Part shown: piece after piece, positions 26,447 to 38,155 of the stretch
Position numbering within the stretch: the first letter of the stretch is position 1
Layout of the letters: each line of letters opens with the position of its first letter
From: Paenibacillus cisolokensis
GTDB taxonomy: Bacteria > Bacillota > Bacilli > Paenibacillales > Paenibacillaceae
NCBI RefSeq assembly: GCF_018403665.1
Contig: NZ_BOVJ01000050.1
Location: forward strand, 1-64,000
Length of the DNA stretch: 64,000 nt
Reading direction: 5' to 3'
Program-made: the position numbers and the translations under genes
Notes under the pieces: model-generated
The model's input: the letters and a program-made list of their open reading frames with translations, nothing else
What the model was told of the DNA's origin: nothing
Databases searched by the model: none

Positions 26447-27789
26447 TTATGCGATCGTATTTTGATCGTCTGCGTAAGATGCCGTACCGGTCTGAAGCTG
26501 TTCCAGCTCGATAAGCCGCTCGGTGAAGAACGCCATCCCCCGTTTGAAGGCCGTCAGTCCGTACAGCATGGAGCTCCAGTCGATCAGGGTGATCTTCGTC
26601 GGGTACCAGCGGTTCGGCTGTTCGAGATGCCACCAGGAATAGCGGTGCAGGCCGTACCGATACGCCGCCCGGAATTTGCGCTCGTCTTCCTTGTCGTTCG
26701 GATTGGTGTAGCTGTCATAAGGGATATGCAGTTGATATAACGCATACAGATCGTAGATGCCTGCGGGATATACCGGCAGGAAACCCGCCACGATATAGGC
26801 CGAGGCGATGTTGTGCGGCGAATTGCCGATCTTGTCCGCATGGTAACCGCCGAACAACCCGTCGTTCGGGCCGGCCCCGTACCCCCACACATAGGACGGA
26901 ACATCCTGAAGCTCCTTCCATTTTAACCGGTCGGCAAGGCACGCATTGGCGAAATAATCGCGGTACGTCGGGCTCTTGGCATATTCCGGAACAAGATAAA
27001 ACGGAAATTGATGCACGAAGGAGGACAGGAACGCGCTGTGATTGGTCGTCGTGTCTGTCAACACCGTAATGTCCCGGTATTTCGACTTCGGAAGCTCATG
27101 CATTCGCTCCTCGGCAAAATTGTTGTACCACAAATCGCGGATATCCGGATTTTCCGGCTGTCCGAGCAGCGCCAGATAGGAGACCAGCACATATTCGTTG
27201 TAGGCAGGCAGCGGCGCAGTGCCGATCCCGTCCTTCACGATCATGTTGATGACGCCTTTATTCTTGTCCGCGACAACGACGCGCCAATCGATCGACCGGA
27301 GCAGATCGTACGCCATGGCGGCGATGTCCGGCGCCCTGTCCTTGAAATGCTCCCCGGCGAAGAGCGCTCCGGCAACCAGCAACGACGTGTCGATCGTCGA
27401 AATTTCCGAATTCAGATTCTCCCCTGTCTCCATATCGACAAAGTGAGCGTAGAAGCCGGTGAACGTATCGCGCGCCACCCGGCAGCCTTCGATCTCTCCC
27501 GTTACCCCGCGCAGCGTCACCCTTGCCTTCTCCGCAGCGTTGTCGTCCCAGCCTTCCAGATCGGCTACGCAAAGGCTGATCAGGCCGACGCCTGTGGCCG
27601 CAATGGAGCACCTGTTCTCCGGATTCGGGCCGAACGTCATAAACGCATCGCCGTACAGGCCGGTCCGCGGATGGCGCGCAGCATCGATCAAGGCGTACGA
27701 ATCTTTGTATTGACGGTCAAAAAAGCTTTCACTTTCTCCGGCAGTTCCTGATAAACGTTCGTAACGGCGTTCGTAATGGCGTTTGTCAT
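26447..27789 (-). CDS. glycoamylase-like (alpha/alpha-barrel) protein, cytoplasmic, frameshifted
   Basis: Start MTNAITNAVTNVYQEL at 27789 with GAGGAG upstream. The run read as T at 27724-27719 is one base short; corrected, the sequence continues FDRQYKDSYALIDAARHPRTGLYGDA. About 447 residues resembling the lipoprotein at 31533: an N-terminal region with SIAATGVGLISLCVADLEGW, NLNSEISTIDTSLLVAGALFAGEHF, DWRVVV, a central WYNNFAEERMHELP block, and VWGYGAGPNDGLFGGYHADK followed by NIASAYIVAGFLPVYP. These match the glycoamylase domain PF10091, which includes GH144 endo-beta-1,2-glucanases. The two proteins probably cut the same polymer inside and outside the cell. Confidence 0.75.
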
Positions 27790-27826
27790 CGGATTACTCC
27801 TCTCATGATTCAAATCTCATGCTTTC

Positions 27827-30240
27827 TCATGATGCAAAGCGAATGACCAGACGATCGTCCACCTTGGCATGCTTCTTGGAAATAATATAAACGGTGCTGC
27901 CGTCTTGCCGAACGGAATACGCATCGCTCGCTGCAATCCTGCGGTCCGTTTCCAGCGCGATCACATCTTCGGCCTGCGTTAATCGGAAGGCCAGCTCGTC
28001 TTCGCTCACCTGCGCGATTTCCGCGGTCGAATAGACGATCTTTACGCCATGATACGTGATATCGAGCGGAAGCATAACCCCGTCTTTGCTGGAAAGTACG
28101 AACGGCCGGCCCTCCAGCAGCGGCGCCCCGCGGTCATACAGGCGAATCTCTTTGTCAAATCCGTCCAGATTGAGCAGATGAAGAAACCGTTCCCCGTCCT
28201 CCGTCGCCGTCGAGGTCATAAAAATGCCGTGGTCCCTGCAGTCATGCTGCAGCTCGGCCTTCGCGCCCAATCGCTCGAGCGCCGTGCGGAACAGCGGAAT
28301 ATCGCAGCGGTAAGCGGAAGCGATGACAATCGCTTTGCCGTCGCCGACAGCCGCTTCGAAAGCGCACACTTCGCGGGTATCGTACACGCGCAGCAGCGGC
28401 TGCGTCTTGCCGTGATCGAACGTCTGGGCGTAATAAGCGCGGATTTCCGGCCGCGGCGCGGCCCAACCCTCCGCGCACAGAGACAAGTAATAATGTCCTC
28501 CGTCTCGAAGCGTGCGCGTCGGCTTCACGCCGAAGGCATCGGCCAGAATGGTGCACGGAGCCCCTTCCATATCGTAGAGCGGAACTTCGCCGTACAGCAG
28601 AAGGCCGCCGCCGGCTTCCATATACGCGACCAGCTTGCGCTGGATATGCGCATGCATATATCTGGCCGATGGAAGGGCGATTACAGGCGTCTGCTGCGGA
28701 TCGATCGGCTTGTTCTGCACATCGACGGAACCGAAGCGGTATCCCGCAAGCAGCATCGCGCGGGCCATAATATCCCATGCTCCGGCATTGCGATTCGCTT
28801 CGAGATTCGTAACGATGTCCTTCATTACGGTGCTGTGAGGATATTTATACTCCGTCATGTAATAGTCGGGAATGAAGCCATATGCGACCGCGTCGCGCTC
28901 CTCGTCCATGACAGCCAGCTTATCCGCCACGGCCATGACGGTCTTGTTGACGCGGGCCATTCTCGGATAGGTATAATTCAGATCGCCATCCGGACCGACC
29001 GGCGCCGCAAATCCGTGGCGCTCCCCGGTGAAGGCGATGCGGTCATTGCCGTCGCCGAGCTTTTGGTCCATCCGGTAGTTGTACCCGCCGCTGAATAAGT
29101 AGAAATTAAGCAGCCGATTTCCTTGCGCAATGCACATCCGTGTCTTGAAATCGACGGCCGAAGGGTCATAGCGGCTGCCGTAGGTTTCCCCGAAATTGCC
29201 GTCGCCGCAGTTAAACTCCAGCGACGCAAGCGGCTGATCCGGCAAATGAACCGCATCCATAAATCCGTTGATCAGATACAAGTCCTGAAAGGTGTCCATA
29301 TTCAAGTCGCCGAAATAGATATCCGAGCCGGACAGGTAACCCGGCGCCTGCGTATACGATTCATACAGCTGGCTGATGCCGATCGGATAGGTTTTGCCTC
29401 TTCCGTTTCCTGTGCCGTGAATATTCACCAGGAACGGAATGCCGGTGACCCCCGATTGCTCCGCATATTTGCGAAGCTCGGCTACATACTTGGCAAAACG
29501 ATGGCGCATATAATAGCCCAAATCGTGAAGCAGCGCAGCCGCATATTCCTCCCGCGGCGACCGGACGGCCTGCTCCCGCTCTTCCTTCCGGTCCAGCTTG
29601 AACGGGTATCGCCGTCCCAGCGTCCCGGCATCGTATTTCCGCTGCAGCCAACCGGCAAAGTCCTCCAGCACATGCTCCGTCAAATCGGGCGAATTGCTCA
29701 CCCAGGAGAGCATGCCGATTTCATTGTCCAGCTGCACCCCGATCACATTGCCGCCTTTGCCGTATAGACGAGCGGCCAGAACCGGCATAACTGCGGCGTA
29801 CCATTTTCCGCTTCCTGCAGAAATTCCGGGGCCAAGTAATCGACGGTCTTCGTCGGAACCGCACGCCCGTCCCATGTCACCGGCACGATCCGGGGATGTT
29901 TCGTATAGATCCAATGCGGCAGCCCTTCGTTTTTCATTTCCGCCATAATGAACGGACCCGGCCTGGCGATGAAATACAGCCCGTTCTCCCGGCACAAATC
30001 GATGAATCCGCCCAGATCGAGCTCCGGACGCGTTCTGCCTTCCAAATCGATTTCGCCTTCCACCGGTTCGTGGCACAGCCAGGGTATATACGAGGCTACG
30101 GCATTGAAGCCGGCCGCCTTCAGCTTATCGATGCGATCCTGCCAATCATATCTGGCCAACCGGTAGTAATGAATCTCGCCGCACATTATGAGTTGCGGCT
30201 TGCCGTCGATAAGGATCCGCTTGTTTTTGATTTCGATCAT
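27827..30240 (-). CDS. GH35-like beta-galactosidase (frameshifted)
   Basis: Clan GH-A glycosidase. The N-terminal barrel: RILIDGKPQLIMCGEIHYYRL, FNAVASYIPWLCHEP, FIDLCRENGLYFIARPGPFIMAEM, then the acid/base motif GGNVIGVQLDNEIG. ASLEFNCGDGNFGETYG probably holds the nucleophile. The frame is broken by a lost base at the T run 29804-29807 (in QEAEKWYAA); the corrected length is about 804 residues, with C-terminal Ig-like or jelly-roll domains. No signal peptide, so cytoplasmic. The start follows an operator palindrome and GAGGAG. Substrate may be any beta-linked galactoside or related sugar. Confidence 0.82.
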
Positions 30241-30288
30241 TTCCGTTCTCCTCTTCCAGAAGATGTCTCTCGATTGACCGGAGAAAGG

Positions 30289-30300
30289 TGAAACGTTTCG
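30289..30300. promoter_or_regulatory. GAAACGTTTC operator upstream of the GH35 gene
   Basis: TGAAACGTTTCG contains the perfect 10-bp palindrome GAAACGTTTC (30290-30299). It lies 50 bases before the GH35 ATG and just after the LacI gene stop. The central CG and symmetric halves are typical of LacI/GalR operators. Same motif at 46753, 46882, 49758 and (one mismatch) 49857. Confidence 0.7.
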
Positions 30301-30324
30301 AAAATCCGCTAAACGTATCCCGGA

Positions 30325-31364
30325 CTAATCGTGCCGATTAATCCGGCGAACCGTTTCACCGCTCCCCCGTTTACTCCGTTCTTTTTGAACGGAATCCCGG
30401 AGCACCAGCTGTGTCGGTAACTTGTAGTAATTTTGCGTCTCCTGGCCTTCGAGAATTTGGAATATCAAATGCGCCGCCAATGCGCCGCGTTCATATTTGG
30501 GCTGCATGACGGTTGTGAGCGCGGGACGAACGTATTGCGCCAGCTCGATATCGTCGAACCCGACGATGGAGACGTCCGAAGGCACCTTGATGCCGTACTC
30601 CCTGAACGCTTTGAGGCCCCCGATCGCCATCTCGTCGTTGGCATACATAATGGCTGTCGGCAGATTGCCTTGGGCGATCAGCATCTTCGTCATGCTGTAG
30701 CCGTTCTCCTGATTGAACATCCCGAACTGATGCAGCCGGCTTTTGCCGTCCAGCCCGTGCTTGCGCAGCGCGCTCTCGTAGCCGCGCGCCCGCTGCACAT
30801 GCAGGCTGCTGATCGCATTGCCGCTTATAAACGCAATATCCCGATGCCCCTGCTCAATTAAATATTCCGCCGCCATACGGCAGCCCTGCTCGTTATCCAC
30901 TTCAATGCTCACGACGAATTCACTGTCTACTTGCCGGTCAAGCAGAATGATCGGAAATTCTTTGCGAGCCGATTGAAGGATGATCTCTTCACTAATATTG
31001 TGCGCCAACACAATCGCGCCGTCGACCCGTTTTTCCGTCAAAAACTTGACGGCGGTGGAGGTTTTCTCGCCAACCGAGCTGCATGCGAGAAGATCGTAGC
31101 CCTTGGACATCGTAACCTCCTGAATGCCTTTTACCAGTTCTGCATAGTGAGGGCCGGCCAAGTCCGTAACAATAATGGCAATCGTACGCGTACTGTTTTT
31201 TTCAAATCGGATGCGAGGCCATTTTTTTGATAATTAAGCTGGCGTGCGGCTTCCATAACCTTTTGTTTCGTTTTTTTGCTGACCTTGGGATTGTCGTTCA
31301 AGGCATAGGAAACCGTCGATATCGATACACCCGCCATCTTGGCGACATCTTTGATCGTTGCCAT
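30325..31364 (-). CDS. LacI-family transcriptional regulator of the carbohydrate locus (frameshifted)
   Basis: HTH: ATIKDVAKMAGVSISTVSYALNDNPKVSKKTKQKVMEAARQLNYQ (first 45 residues). The periplasmic-binding-like ligand domain follows: VTDLAGPHYAELVKGIQE, GAIVLAHN, VDNEQGCRMAAEYLIEQGHRDIAFISG, AIMYANDEMAIGGLKAFREYGIKVPSDVSIVGFDDIELAQYVRPALTTVMQP. One base is missing in the T run 31196-31202; the corrected length is 347. The start at 31364 has GAGGAG. Such proteins release DNA on binding a sugar. The GAAACGTTTC sites upstream of three units are its likely operators. Confidence 0.9.
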
Positions 31365-31532
31365 TGTTGTCTCCTCATCTAGTTCCAGATTTACTCGGCA
31401 AGCTGCAGCGGCTCCTGCCGGATGCGGCGGCAGAAAACCGTTCTTGATGTTGTATGTTCCGGAAATAATTACATAATACATTCTTCGTTTTTCAACCGTA
31501 AACCTTCTTTATCGGCAGGAAATGATGCGATT

Positions 31533-32855
31533 CTATGAAGACGAATCTTGTTTTTCCGACATGCCGACAATTTCCATTCCTTTTTTGACATATTCGTTTT
31601 TCATGAACCATTCCCAGACAAACCGGTCCGGTAGTTCTCAATCATGAGCAGCGTGATGCCTTTGTCGATTCCGATCACATCGCGGGCATACCATGCCGGC
31701 GATACGGCGGTATTATAAGCATCCTTCAATCCGTACTCGCCGATCAGATCGGGGAACGTGTAGTAATGCTTGAGCGCCGCAATCGATTCCTCCGGCGTGA
31801 ATACGATGGAGCCGAGCGCTCCGGCCGGCGGCAGCGTACCGTCTACCAAATGCGCATCGTTGCTGTAGCCCGAGGGCCGCCCCGTATTTCCCCTCATAGC
31901 CCCTCGGCCCGTCCGAGGCGGTAAGCCCCCATGCATCCGGACCGAATGTGCTGAACGTCTCCGCTTGATCGATGGCGAACAACCGGGCCGCTTTCGAGGC
32001 GTTCACGGAATTTACCCACCAATCGACTCCCTGTTTGTCGACTTTATTGCGCAAGTCAAACCATGCGTGCGAGAACTGATAGGTAAAGATCGAGCCGAAC
32101 CAGGAATGGATGAAAGGCTCGCTGTCCCCATACGACCCGGTATGGCGGATAAAGCTGTAGAACATATTCTCGTCGAGCGGATAAGTCGGCGAACCGGCAG
32201 CCAAGAAATACAGCATCAGCTGCTCCGCATAGAAATCCCAATGGCCCTTGAAACCTTCTTCCGGATGGTATCCCATATAGAACAGATTCCGCTCCGGGTC
32301 GCGGTACCAATTCCAGTCCACTCTTTCGTAGATTTGCTCTGCGAGCTCCTTGATTTCCCCGCCGAAATATTCGCCTGCGACAATGGCGCCGCACAGCGCA
32401 ATGGCCGTATCGATGATCGATACCTCGCTGTTGCCCGCTCTGGTCGCATCATTCATGTTCAGGAAGTGGTAGTAAAACCCGTTGATCTGCTCGGCGTGAT
32501 TCCACAGCGTGTTCAATGTGCCCAGCGCACGCTCTTTCGCTTCCTCGCGCGTGATCCACCCGCGCTCGGCGCCGATCGCCAGAGCGGTCAGGCCGAAGCC
32601 GACCGAGGCGACGCTGCTCAAGTTCGGATTACCGGGCCCGCGGTCCCGGATCAGGCCGTAGCCTTTGCTTGCAGGGTCCGTATTGGCCTCCTTCCAGAAA
32701 AATTCGAAGCTTTTGCGGCTTTCCTCCTCCAGCAGCGGATCGTCAATCTTATCCCCCCGGTCGGGGGAGGCCGGACGGCTGCACCCGGCCAGCACGACTT
32801 GCAGCACGAACGTGACGAGCAGCAGCCCTGCCGTCAAACGCGTTATCCGGTTCAT
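31533..32855 (-). CDS. secreted glycoamylase-like lipoprotein, candidate GH144-type (two frameshifts)
   Basis: Signal peptide MNRITRLTAGLLLVTFVLQVVLAGC with lipobox LAGC, so surface anchored. The domain PF10091 is clear: KSFEFFWKEANTDPASKGYGLIRDR, SSVASVGFGLTALAIGAERGWI, NSEVSIIDTAIALCGAIVAGEYF, DWNWYRD, HSWFGSIFTYQFSHAWFDLRN, FGPDAWGLTASDGPRGY, then PAGALGSIVFTPEESIAAL, AVSPAWYARDVIGIDKGITLLMIENYRTG. Indels near 31880 and at 31620 break the frame; the corrected product is about 440 residues ending at 31533. Known members include endo-beta-1,2-glucanases, so an extracellular glucan endo-hydrolase is the leading idea; activity in this family varies. Confidence 0.82.
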
Positions 32856-32867
32856 CTTGCCGCCCTC

Positions 32868-33935
32868 TTATAACCTCACCTCGCGTCCGGTCCGTGCCGA
32901 TTCGTAAATGGCGGATAATATTTTGATCATTTCCACCCCTTGCTGCGGAGTAAAGATCGGCTGCGTGCGGCCCTGGACGACATCGACAAAATGGTTGATA
33001 TTGTTGGCATGATCGCCGACATGATGGGTGTGAAGCTCCGGATTGACGTTCCACATTTTCCCTTCCACTTCCGTGATGAGCTTCAATTGGCCGTTTCTGA
33101 AGTTTGCGCCTGCTTTGGTGCCGCGCAGCTCGTAGAAGGTCACTTCCTCCTCGACATTGGAAGCCCAGCTGAACTCGATCTGCAGGCTGACCCCGTTGTC
33201 GAACCGGATGAAGCCCGTTGCCAGATCTTCCACATCAAATGTGCCCTGATCCTGCTTCTCGCCGAACCGGCTGTGCTCCGAATCGGAAATGTCCGTATCC
33301 GCAAATTTCGTATAGGTGGCGCCTACGACGGATACCGGGCGCGGATTGCCCATCAGCCAGACAGCCAGATCGATAAAGTGAACGCCGAGATCGATGAGCG
33401 GACCGCCTCCGGACAGTTCCTTGGTCGTAAACCATCCGCCCTTGCCCGGAATTCCGCGGCGGCGCAGCCAGCCGCAGCGGCCGGTATAAATCTCTCCCAT
33501 GTGCCCTTGCTCAATAAATTTCTTCATATACCGGGCGGCGGCGCTGAACCGGTTGTTGCGCATCACGATCAGCGTTTTGCCCGTTCTCTCGGCGGTCTCC
33601 GCCATTTTGACCGCTTCCTCCGGGCTGACCGCATCCGGCTTTTCGCACAGGACGTGCTTGCCGGCTTCCAGCGCCGCAACGGTATACGGCGAATGGTACA
33701 AATTAGGGGTGCAAATATCGACGATATCGATCTCATCATGCGCCAGCAGATCGCGGTAGTCGGTGTATACATGCGGAATATTATACTGCTTGGCCGCTTC
33801 CTCCGCCCGCTCCCGGTTCACATCGCATACGGCTGTGAATTCCACTTCCGGATGCTGGGCCCACGCCGGACCATGCACATATTTGAAAATGCCTCCCGCT
33901 CCGATAATACCCAGTTTCAACTTTTGTTTGCTCAT
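32868..33935 (-). CDS. Gfo/Idh/MocA-family oxidoreductase (first)
   Basis: NAD(P)-dependent sugar oxidoreductase, 355 residues. LGIIGAGGIFKYVHGPAW is the Rossmann loop; VDICTPNLYHSPYTVAALEAGKHVLCEKPDAVSPEEAVKM contains the EKP motif; GGPLIDLGVHFIDLAVWLMG gives the active-site D/H. The ATG at 33935 is preceded by GGAGG ten bases upstream; a GTG at 33944 is also in frame. Sits between the permease pair and the glycoamylase lipoprotein. Probably oxidises a keto- or deoxysugar released from the glycan. Confidence 0.9.
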   Translation of the reverse strand: MSKQKLKLGIIGAGGIFKYVHGPAWAQHPEVEFTAVCDVNRERAEEAAKQYNIPHVYTDYRDLLAHDEIDIVDICTPNLYHSPYTVAALEAGKHVLCEKPDAVSPEEAVKMAETAERTGKTLIVMRNNRFSAAARYMKKFIEQGHMGEIYTGRCGWLRRRGIPGKGGWFTTKELSGGGPLIDLGVHFIDLAVWLMGNPRPVSVVGATYTKFADTDISDSEHSRFGEKQDQGTFDVEDLATGFIRFDNGVSLQIEFSWASNVEEEVTFYELRGTKAGANFRNGQLKLITEVEGKMWNVNPELHTHHVGDHANNINHFVDVVQGRTQPIFTPQQGVEMIKILSAIYESARTGREVRL

Positions 33936-33978
33936 CGTTCCCACTCCTCCAATGATGAATATTTTTGGTCTTTGATGA

Positions 33979-34909
33979 TTACTCGCCTGTAATGCCCGTC
34001 TTGTCGATAACCTCGACGAACCACCGCTGTGCGAACAGATACAGGATCAAGAGCGGAAGAATGATCAGCATCGTTCCGGCAAGCTTGATCGACTCGTTAA
34101 TGTTCGCCGTATCGCCGCTCGTCTGGCCCGAGGTGAACACTTGAGAGAAGGCCAGATCGAAGGACTGCAGCTTCAGCGGAAGCGTCCTCATGCTTTCTCC
34201 CAAATAAAGCGATGTCGTATACGTTTCATTCCAGTGCCATACGAGCGAGAACAGGAAGACGACGACGATCGCCGGCACCGAGATCGGCATAATAATGCGG
34301 AAAAGGTTTGATCGCGCCTGCGCCGTCGATTTGCGCCGACTCCTCAAGCGCTTTGGGCACCGTTTTGAAAAACTGCAAATAGATCAGGATGAACAGCGCG
34401 CTCTTGAGTCCGCCGGCAAACAGGGCCGGTACGATAAACGGAAGCGGCGAGCCCAGCATGCCGTACTGCTGAAACAGCAGGAACAGCGGAATCATCACGA
34501 CCTGCACCGGAATAATGAATGTCAGCAATATAAAGGCCAGCATTACGTTTTTGCCCGGAAACCGGAATCTGGCAAACCCGTAACCGACCAGGGCGCAGGA
34601 TACGGTCTGGGCGATAGCCGGGAGCACCGAGTTGAGCAGCGACGCACCGAACGCCCGGGTGAAATCGAGCACCTTCCAGGCCTGGACATAGTTTTCCAGA
34701 TGAAGCGTCTTCGGCAGCCACAGCACGGTCGGGTCGAGCAGATCGTCCAGACTCTTGAGGCTCTGGGAGAGCATATAAAAGATCGGATACAAATAGACAA
34801 AGCCGATGCTGATCAGCAGCGCGTACACGACGAGCTTGAAGACGATGCCGTCGTTGCCCTGCTTGCCGAGCAAAAACTTTTTCAGCTTGTTCCAGCCGTT
34901 TTCGATCAT
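33979..34909 (-). CDS. carbohydrate ABC permease, MalG-type, pair B (frameshifted)
   Basis: Start MIENGWNKLKKFLLGK at 34909. Six membrane helices; the EAA loop reads LEESAQIDGAGAIK...FRIIMPISVPAIVVVF. A frame change occurs next to the T run 34307-34309 (one extra base is the simplest fix). About 310 residues. Partner of the permease at 34968. No ATPase nearby; Firmicutes usually share MsmX for such importers. Confidence 0.87.
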
Positions 34910-34967
34910 TTTTTATCTACGGTCCTGGCTGACCTCACAATGGAAGCGATGTCCGGCTTCATCCTGT

Positions 34968-35903
34968 TCACCTCACTGCCCTTCTCGGGTTGTAGTCTTC
35001 ATTTCGGCCGAAGATGAGGACGACGAGCAGCAGGATCACAAAGATGATCGCAAAATAGATCCATGCCAGCGCTGTCGCATAGCCAAAACCGGTATTGATC
35101 TTAAACATATGCTCTTTGATCAGGTCGATCACGCCGTTTAAAGAGTTGGTAAACAGGTCGACGGTCGTATAGACGATATTGACCAGGATGAACGGCTTGA
35201 TGCTGGGCAGCGTGATCTTCCAAAAAATTTCCCACGGCGAGGCGCCGTCGATCGAAGCCGCTTCATAAATTTGGCTGTTCACCTTCTGCAATCCGGCCAG
35301 AAAGATCAGAATCTGCACGCCCGAATACCATAAAATGACGATCAATTGCTGAATGACCGCAATAATCGGCTCCGACCAGGTCGGGCTAAAATTCGCCTCC
35401 AGAAACTGGACGATGCCGTAGCGCTCGACGATCGGAATGGAAGTCGCCCCTTGCGAGAACAATTCCTTGACGACCTCGCCGCTCGTAATGACAACCGGCA
35501 GAAAGAAAATCCCTCTGAACAAGCCTTTCAGGCGAATCGGCTGGTTAATCAGCAGCGCCACGAGCATTGCGAAGATGACGACCACCGGAATCATGAACAC
35601 GACCTTCTGCACGAACAGGATCAATTCCTCCACATACTTCGGATCGGACAGAAACGCGTATTTGAAGTTGTCCCAGCCGATAAAGGTGGTGTTGATGCCG
35701 TCGGACGTGATCAGCACCCGATTAAAGCTCATGTACAGCGAGAAATAGATCGGATAAGCCATAAATAGCAGAAACCCGATAATCCAAGGGAGCACGAACA
35801 AATAACCCGTAAACATCTCTCTTCGTTTTCTGATCAGTTTCAGCAGCAACTCATTCACCCCCCGCCAGAATGAAGTCCATTCCCGGTACGGTACGGTTTT
35901 CAT
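34968..35903 (-). CDS. carbohydrate ABC permease, MalF-type, pair B
   Basis: 311 residues, intact. GYLFVLPWIIGFLLFMAYPIYFSLYMSFN at the N-terminus, the EAA motif YEAASIDGASPWEIFWKITLPSIKPF, then FTNSLNGVIDLI. Overlaps the end of the DUF5696 gene by about 50 bases. Together with the permease at 33979 it forms a second translocation pore in this locus. Confidence 0.92.
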   Translation of the reverse strand: MKTVPYREWTSFWRGVNELLLKLIRKRREMFTGYLFVLPWIIGFLLFMAYPIYFSLYMSFNRVLITSDGINTTFIGWDNFKYAFLSDPKYVEELILFVQKVVFMIPVVVIFAMLVALLINQPIRLKGLFRGIFFLPVVITSGEVVKELFSQGATSIPIVERYGIVQFLEANFSPTWSEPIIAVIQQLIVILWYSGVQILIFLAGLQKVNSQIYEAASIDGASPWEIFWKITLPSIKPFILVNIVYTTVDLFTNSLNGVIDLIKEHMFKINTGFGYATALAWIYFAIIFVILLLVVLIFGRNEDYNPRRAVR

Positions 35904-38155
35904 ACTGAACGTCCTTCGTTCTGTAATTCACGATAATTTTGACGCCGTTGGAGTAGACGACTTCCACGACGCCCCAGTCCAGCATATTGCGCTGTTCGAT
36001 GGTCGCGTCCTGCACCTGCCGCAGCGCCTCGTTCATCCGCTCGTAAGTGGAGACGATTTCTTCTTTCCAGTCCTCATAGTACGAGGTGAACATATAGTTG
36101 GAGAGCGTATACTTCAGCTTCCATGACGGCTCGCTGGTCACTTTAAAGGACGGATAAGCCCCGTACTCCACCATTCGCAGCAGGTACTCCTTCGGATTGG
36201 CGTTGTAATTGGCAGGCGGCGCAAAGTAATCGACAGATCCGTGCAGCACAATCTGCAGAAACGGCACGGTATCAGTCGCAAACATATACTGCGAAGAGTA
36301 CATCGGCATTTCGAACATTTGCGTCGTATACGGCCACAAATATTCGTTCGGCGTATAGAAGCCAACGTTATCCAGCTTCTCCCGCAGCGCGCCCGCCAGC
36401 TTCGCATATTCCTCCGCCGACTGCTTCCGCGACAGGCGTTTCTGCGGATGATGATCCGACAATAGCAGCCGGCCTGTCTTGCCGATCGCCACGGAATCCA
36501 TTCCCATATTGCCGAACCGCTCCGCATCCTTGGCCGCTATGCTTGACGCAACCTTCGGATTTATAAAGTAGACGGTCAGATCGCTGCTGCTTTCCTGGTC
36601 GACCCACAAATAGTAGGTTTCCTGCAGCACCTCGTTGCCGGCTGTGCGGATTCCGTCCGCATTCGGGCGGAAGTTGCCGTTGCTGCCGTACGCATTGGTA
36701 TAGTCGTTGTACAGGAACAACGGGACGCCCTTGTCCGCCAGACGGTTCTTCAACTCAACGAGCCCTTTCTCACCTCCCAACTCCTTACCGACCGGGAACT
36801 TGTCGGGGTTGCTGCCATTCTGTCCGCCCTTGCCCCAGCCGGTGAACACGACGGACAGATTGTCAATTCCGCGCCCGCGCAAATCGTCCACGATTTTTCC
36901 GCCTCATCAAAGCTCGTCATTTTGACGATCCGGTTGCCGATGATTCCCGGCTCCTTGTCCGCGCCCAGCATCTCGAGGTTCAGCGGGATGTTCCCGTCCG
37001 AGCCCTGCTTCGGCGAAATCGCTCCCCGCTCGTTCAGGTAGCTCCGGTAAGCCTTCGCCATGCCGACGTAATCGGCGTCCTGGCCGCTTTGGAAAAGGTA
37101 GCGAACCTGCCGGTCCTCCTGGTTGCGATTGGCCTGGAACGTATTGAAGCCGCCCATGTTTTTGCTCGTTCGCTGAAAGTACGGATAGCGCAGCATAAAT
37201 TTGGGCGATACCCAATAAAAGCCTGTATTCACGCCGCTCGGATAGGCGTTGATCCGGGCGCTGTATTTGCCGTCCTCGATAATGCCCAGAAAGCTGTTCT
37301 GCTTCACGCCGTGCGTCAGACCGAACACCGGCATCAGAATCGGCTGCTCGTTTATGGCCCACAGATCCGAATATTCGATCGCGTAATCCATACCGTACAC
37401 GCGGCCTTCATACGCCTGATCGTACCGCGGATGGGTCGCCTGAAAACGAATGAGCGCCCCGCTGCCGTCCGGGATGAACATATAGCCCGGAATCTCGTTG
37501 TTCCTGACCGCTCCCAGAAACGGAAGCGGCTGAATGGAAGCCAATTTGCCGCTGCCGTTCTCCACGATGTCCTGGTCGGCGAATCGTACGACGAGCGAGT
37601 CGTTCTCCAGCTTCACTTCCATCGAGAACTTGATGCCGAGCGATTCGATAGCGTAGACGGCTTTCATTCCGCCGGGAACCGGCACCATGCTCTCCGTAGT
37701 TGCCCCGAGCGAACGGTAGCTGCCCCTTTTCAGCATCGCATTCTGATCGAAATATTCCAGCAGAAACGGCGAACGGACCGCCGATCCCCATTCCTCGTTC
37801 AGCTTCTCCTCCTTCAGCCACTTCTCGTCCGGCACGGAGCTCCATACGTAACCGGTGCGCTTGTTTTTAATCATAAAGCTTTGCATCTGCTCGCCGATGT
37901 ACAATTCCAGACTGTCCGTTTGTCCGGCCAGCTCGAACCCGCTTGGAATTTCCCTTGGCGCGATCGCGGCGCTGTTGTTCGGTTCGGGTGAGGTATAGCT
38001 GTTGATTTTGTATTCGATCGCCCGGTCCGCCTGATCGTCCGAGAATCGATCGGACACTTCGGAGGGCTGCTCTTCCCCGGTCACCAGCGATACGGCGCCG
38101 AAAAGAGCAGCGATACGACGCACAGATAAGCGACCGTCTTTTTAATGAGAGACAC
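35851..38155 (-). CDS. DUF5696 protein, predicted surface glycan-active (two frameshifts)
   Basis: GTG at 38155 follows AGGAGGTG. The N-terminal hydrophobic segment SLIKKTVAYLCVVSLLFGAVSLV suggests a signal peptide or anchor. Lost bases at 38099-38104 and at the T run 36893-36898 are corrected in this extent (about 768 residues). The first half looks like a beta-sandwich (YIGEQMQSFMIKNKRTGYVW, IPDGSGALIRF). The second half has barrel-like motifs (VVFTGWGKGGQNG, GVPLFLYNDY, NMGMDSVAIG, LLLSDHHP) as in retaining glycosidases of the GH101/GH31 kind. No activity is established for DUF5696 to my knowledge. It lies between permease pair B and the YIP1 gene and overlaps the latter by 14 bases. Confidence 0.8.

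Noticed and set aside
35851-38155. Split genes as genuine pairs of smaller proteins (DUF5696, giant SBP, gltD and others)
   Set aside because: Each junction is a homopolymer and the two frames join in the middle of a known motif, so a single gene with a read error is simpler.
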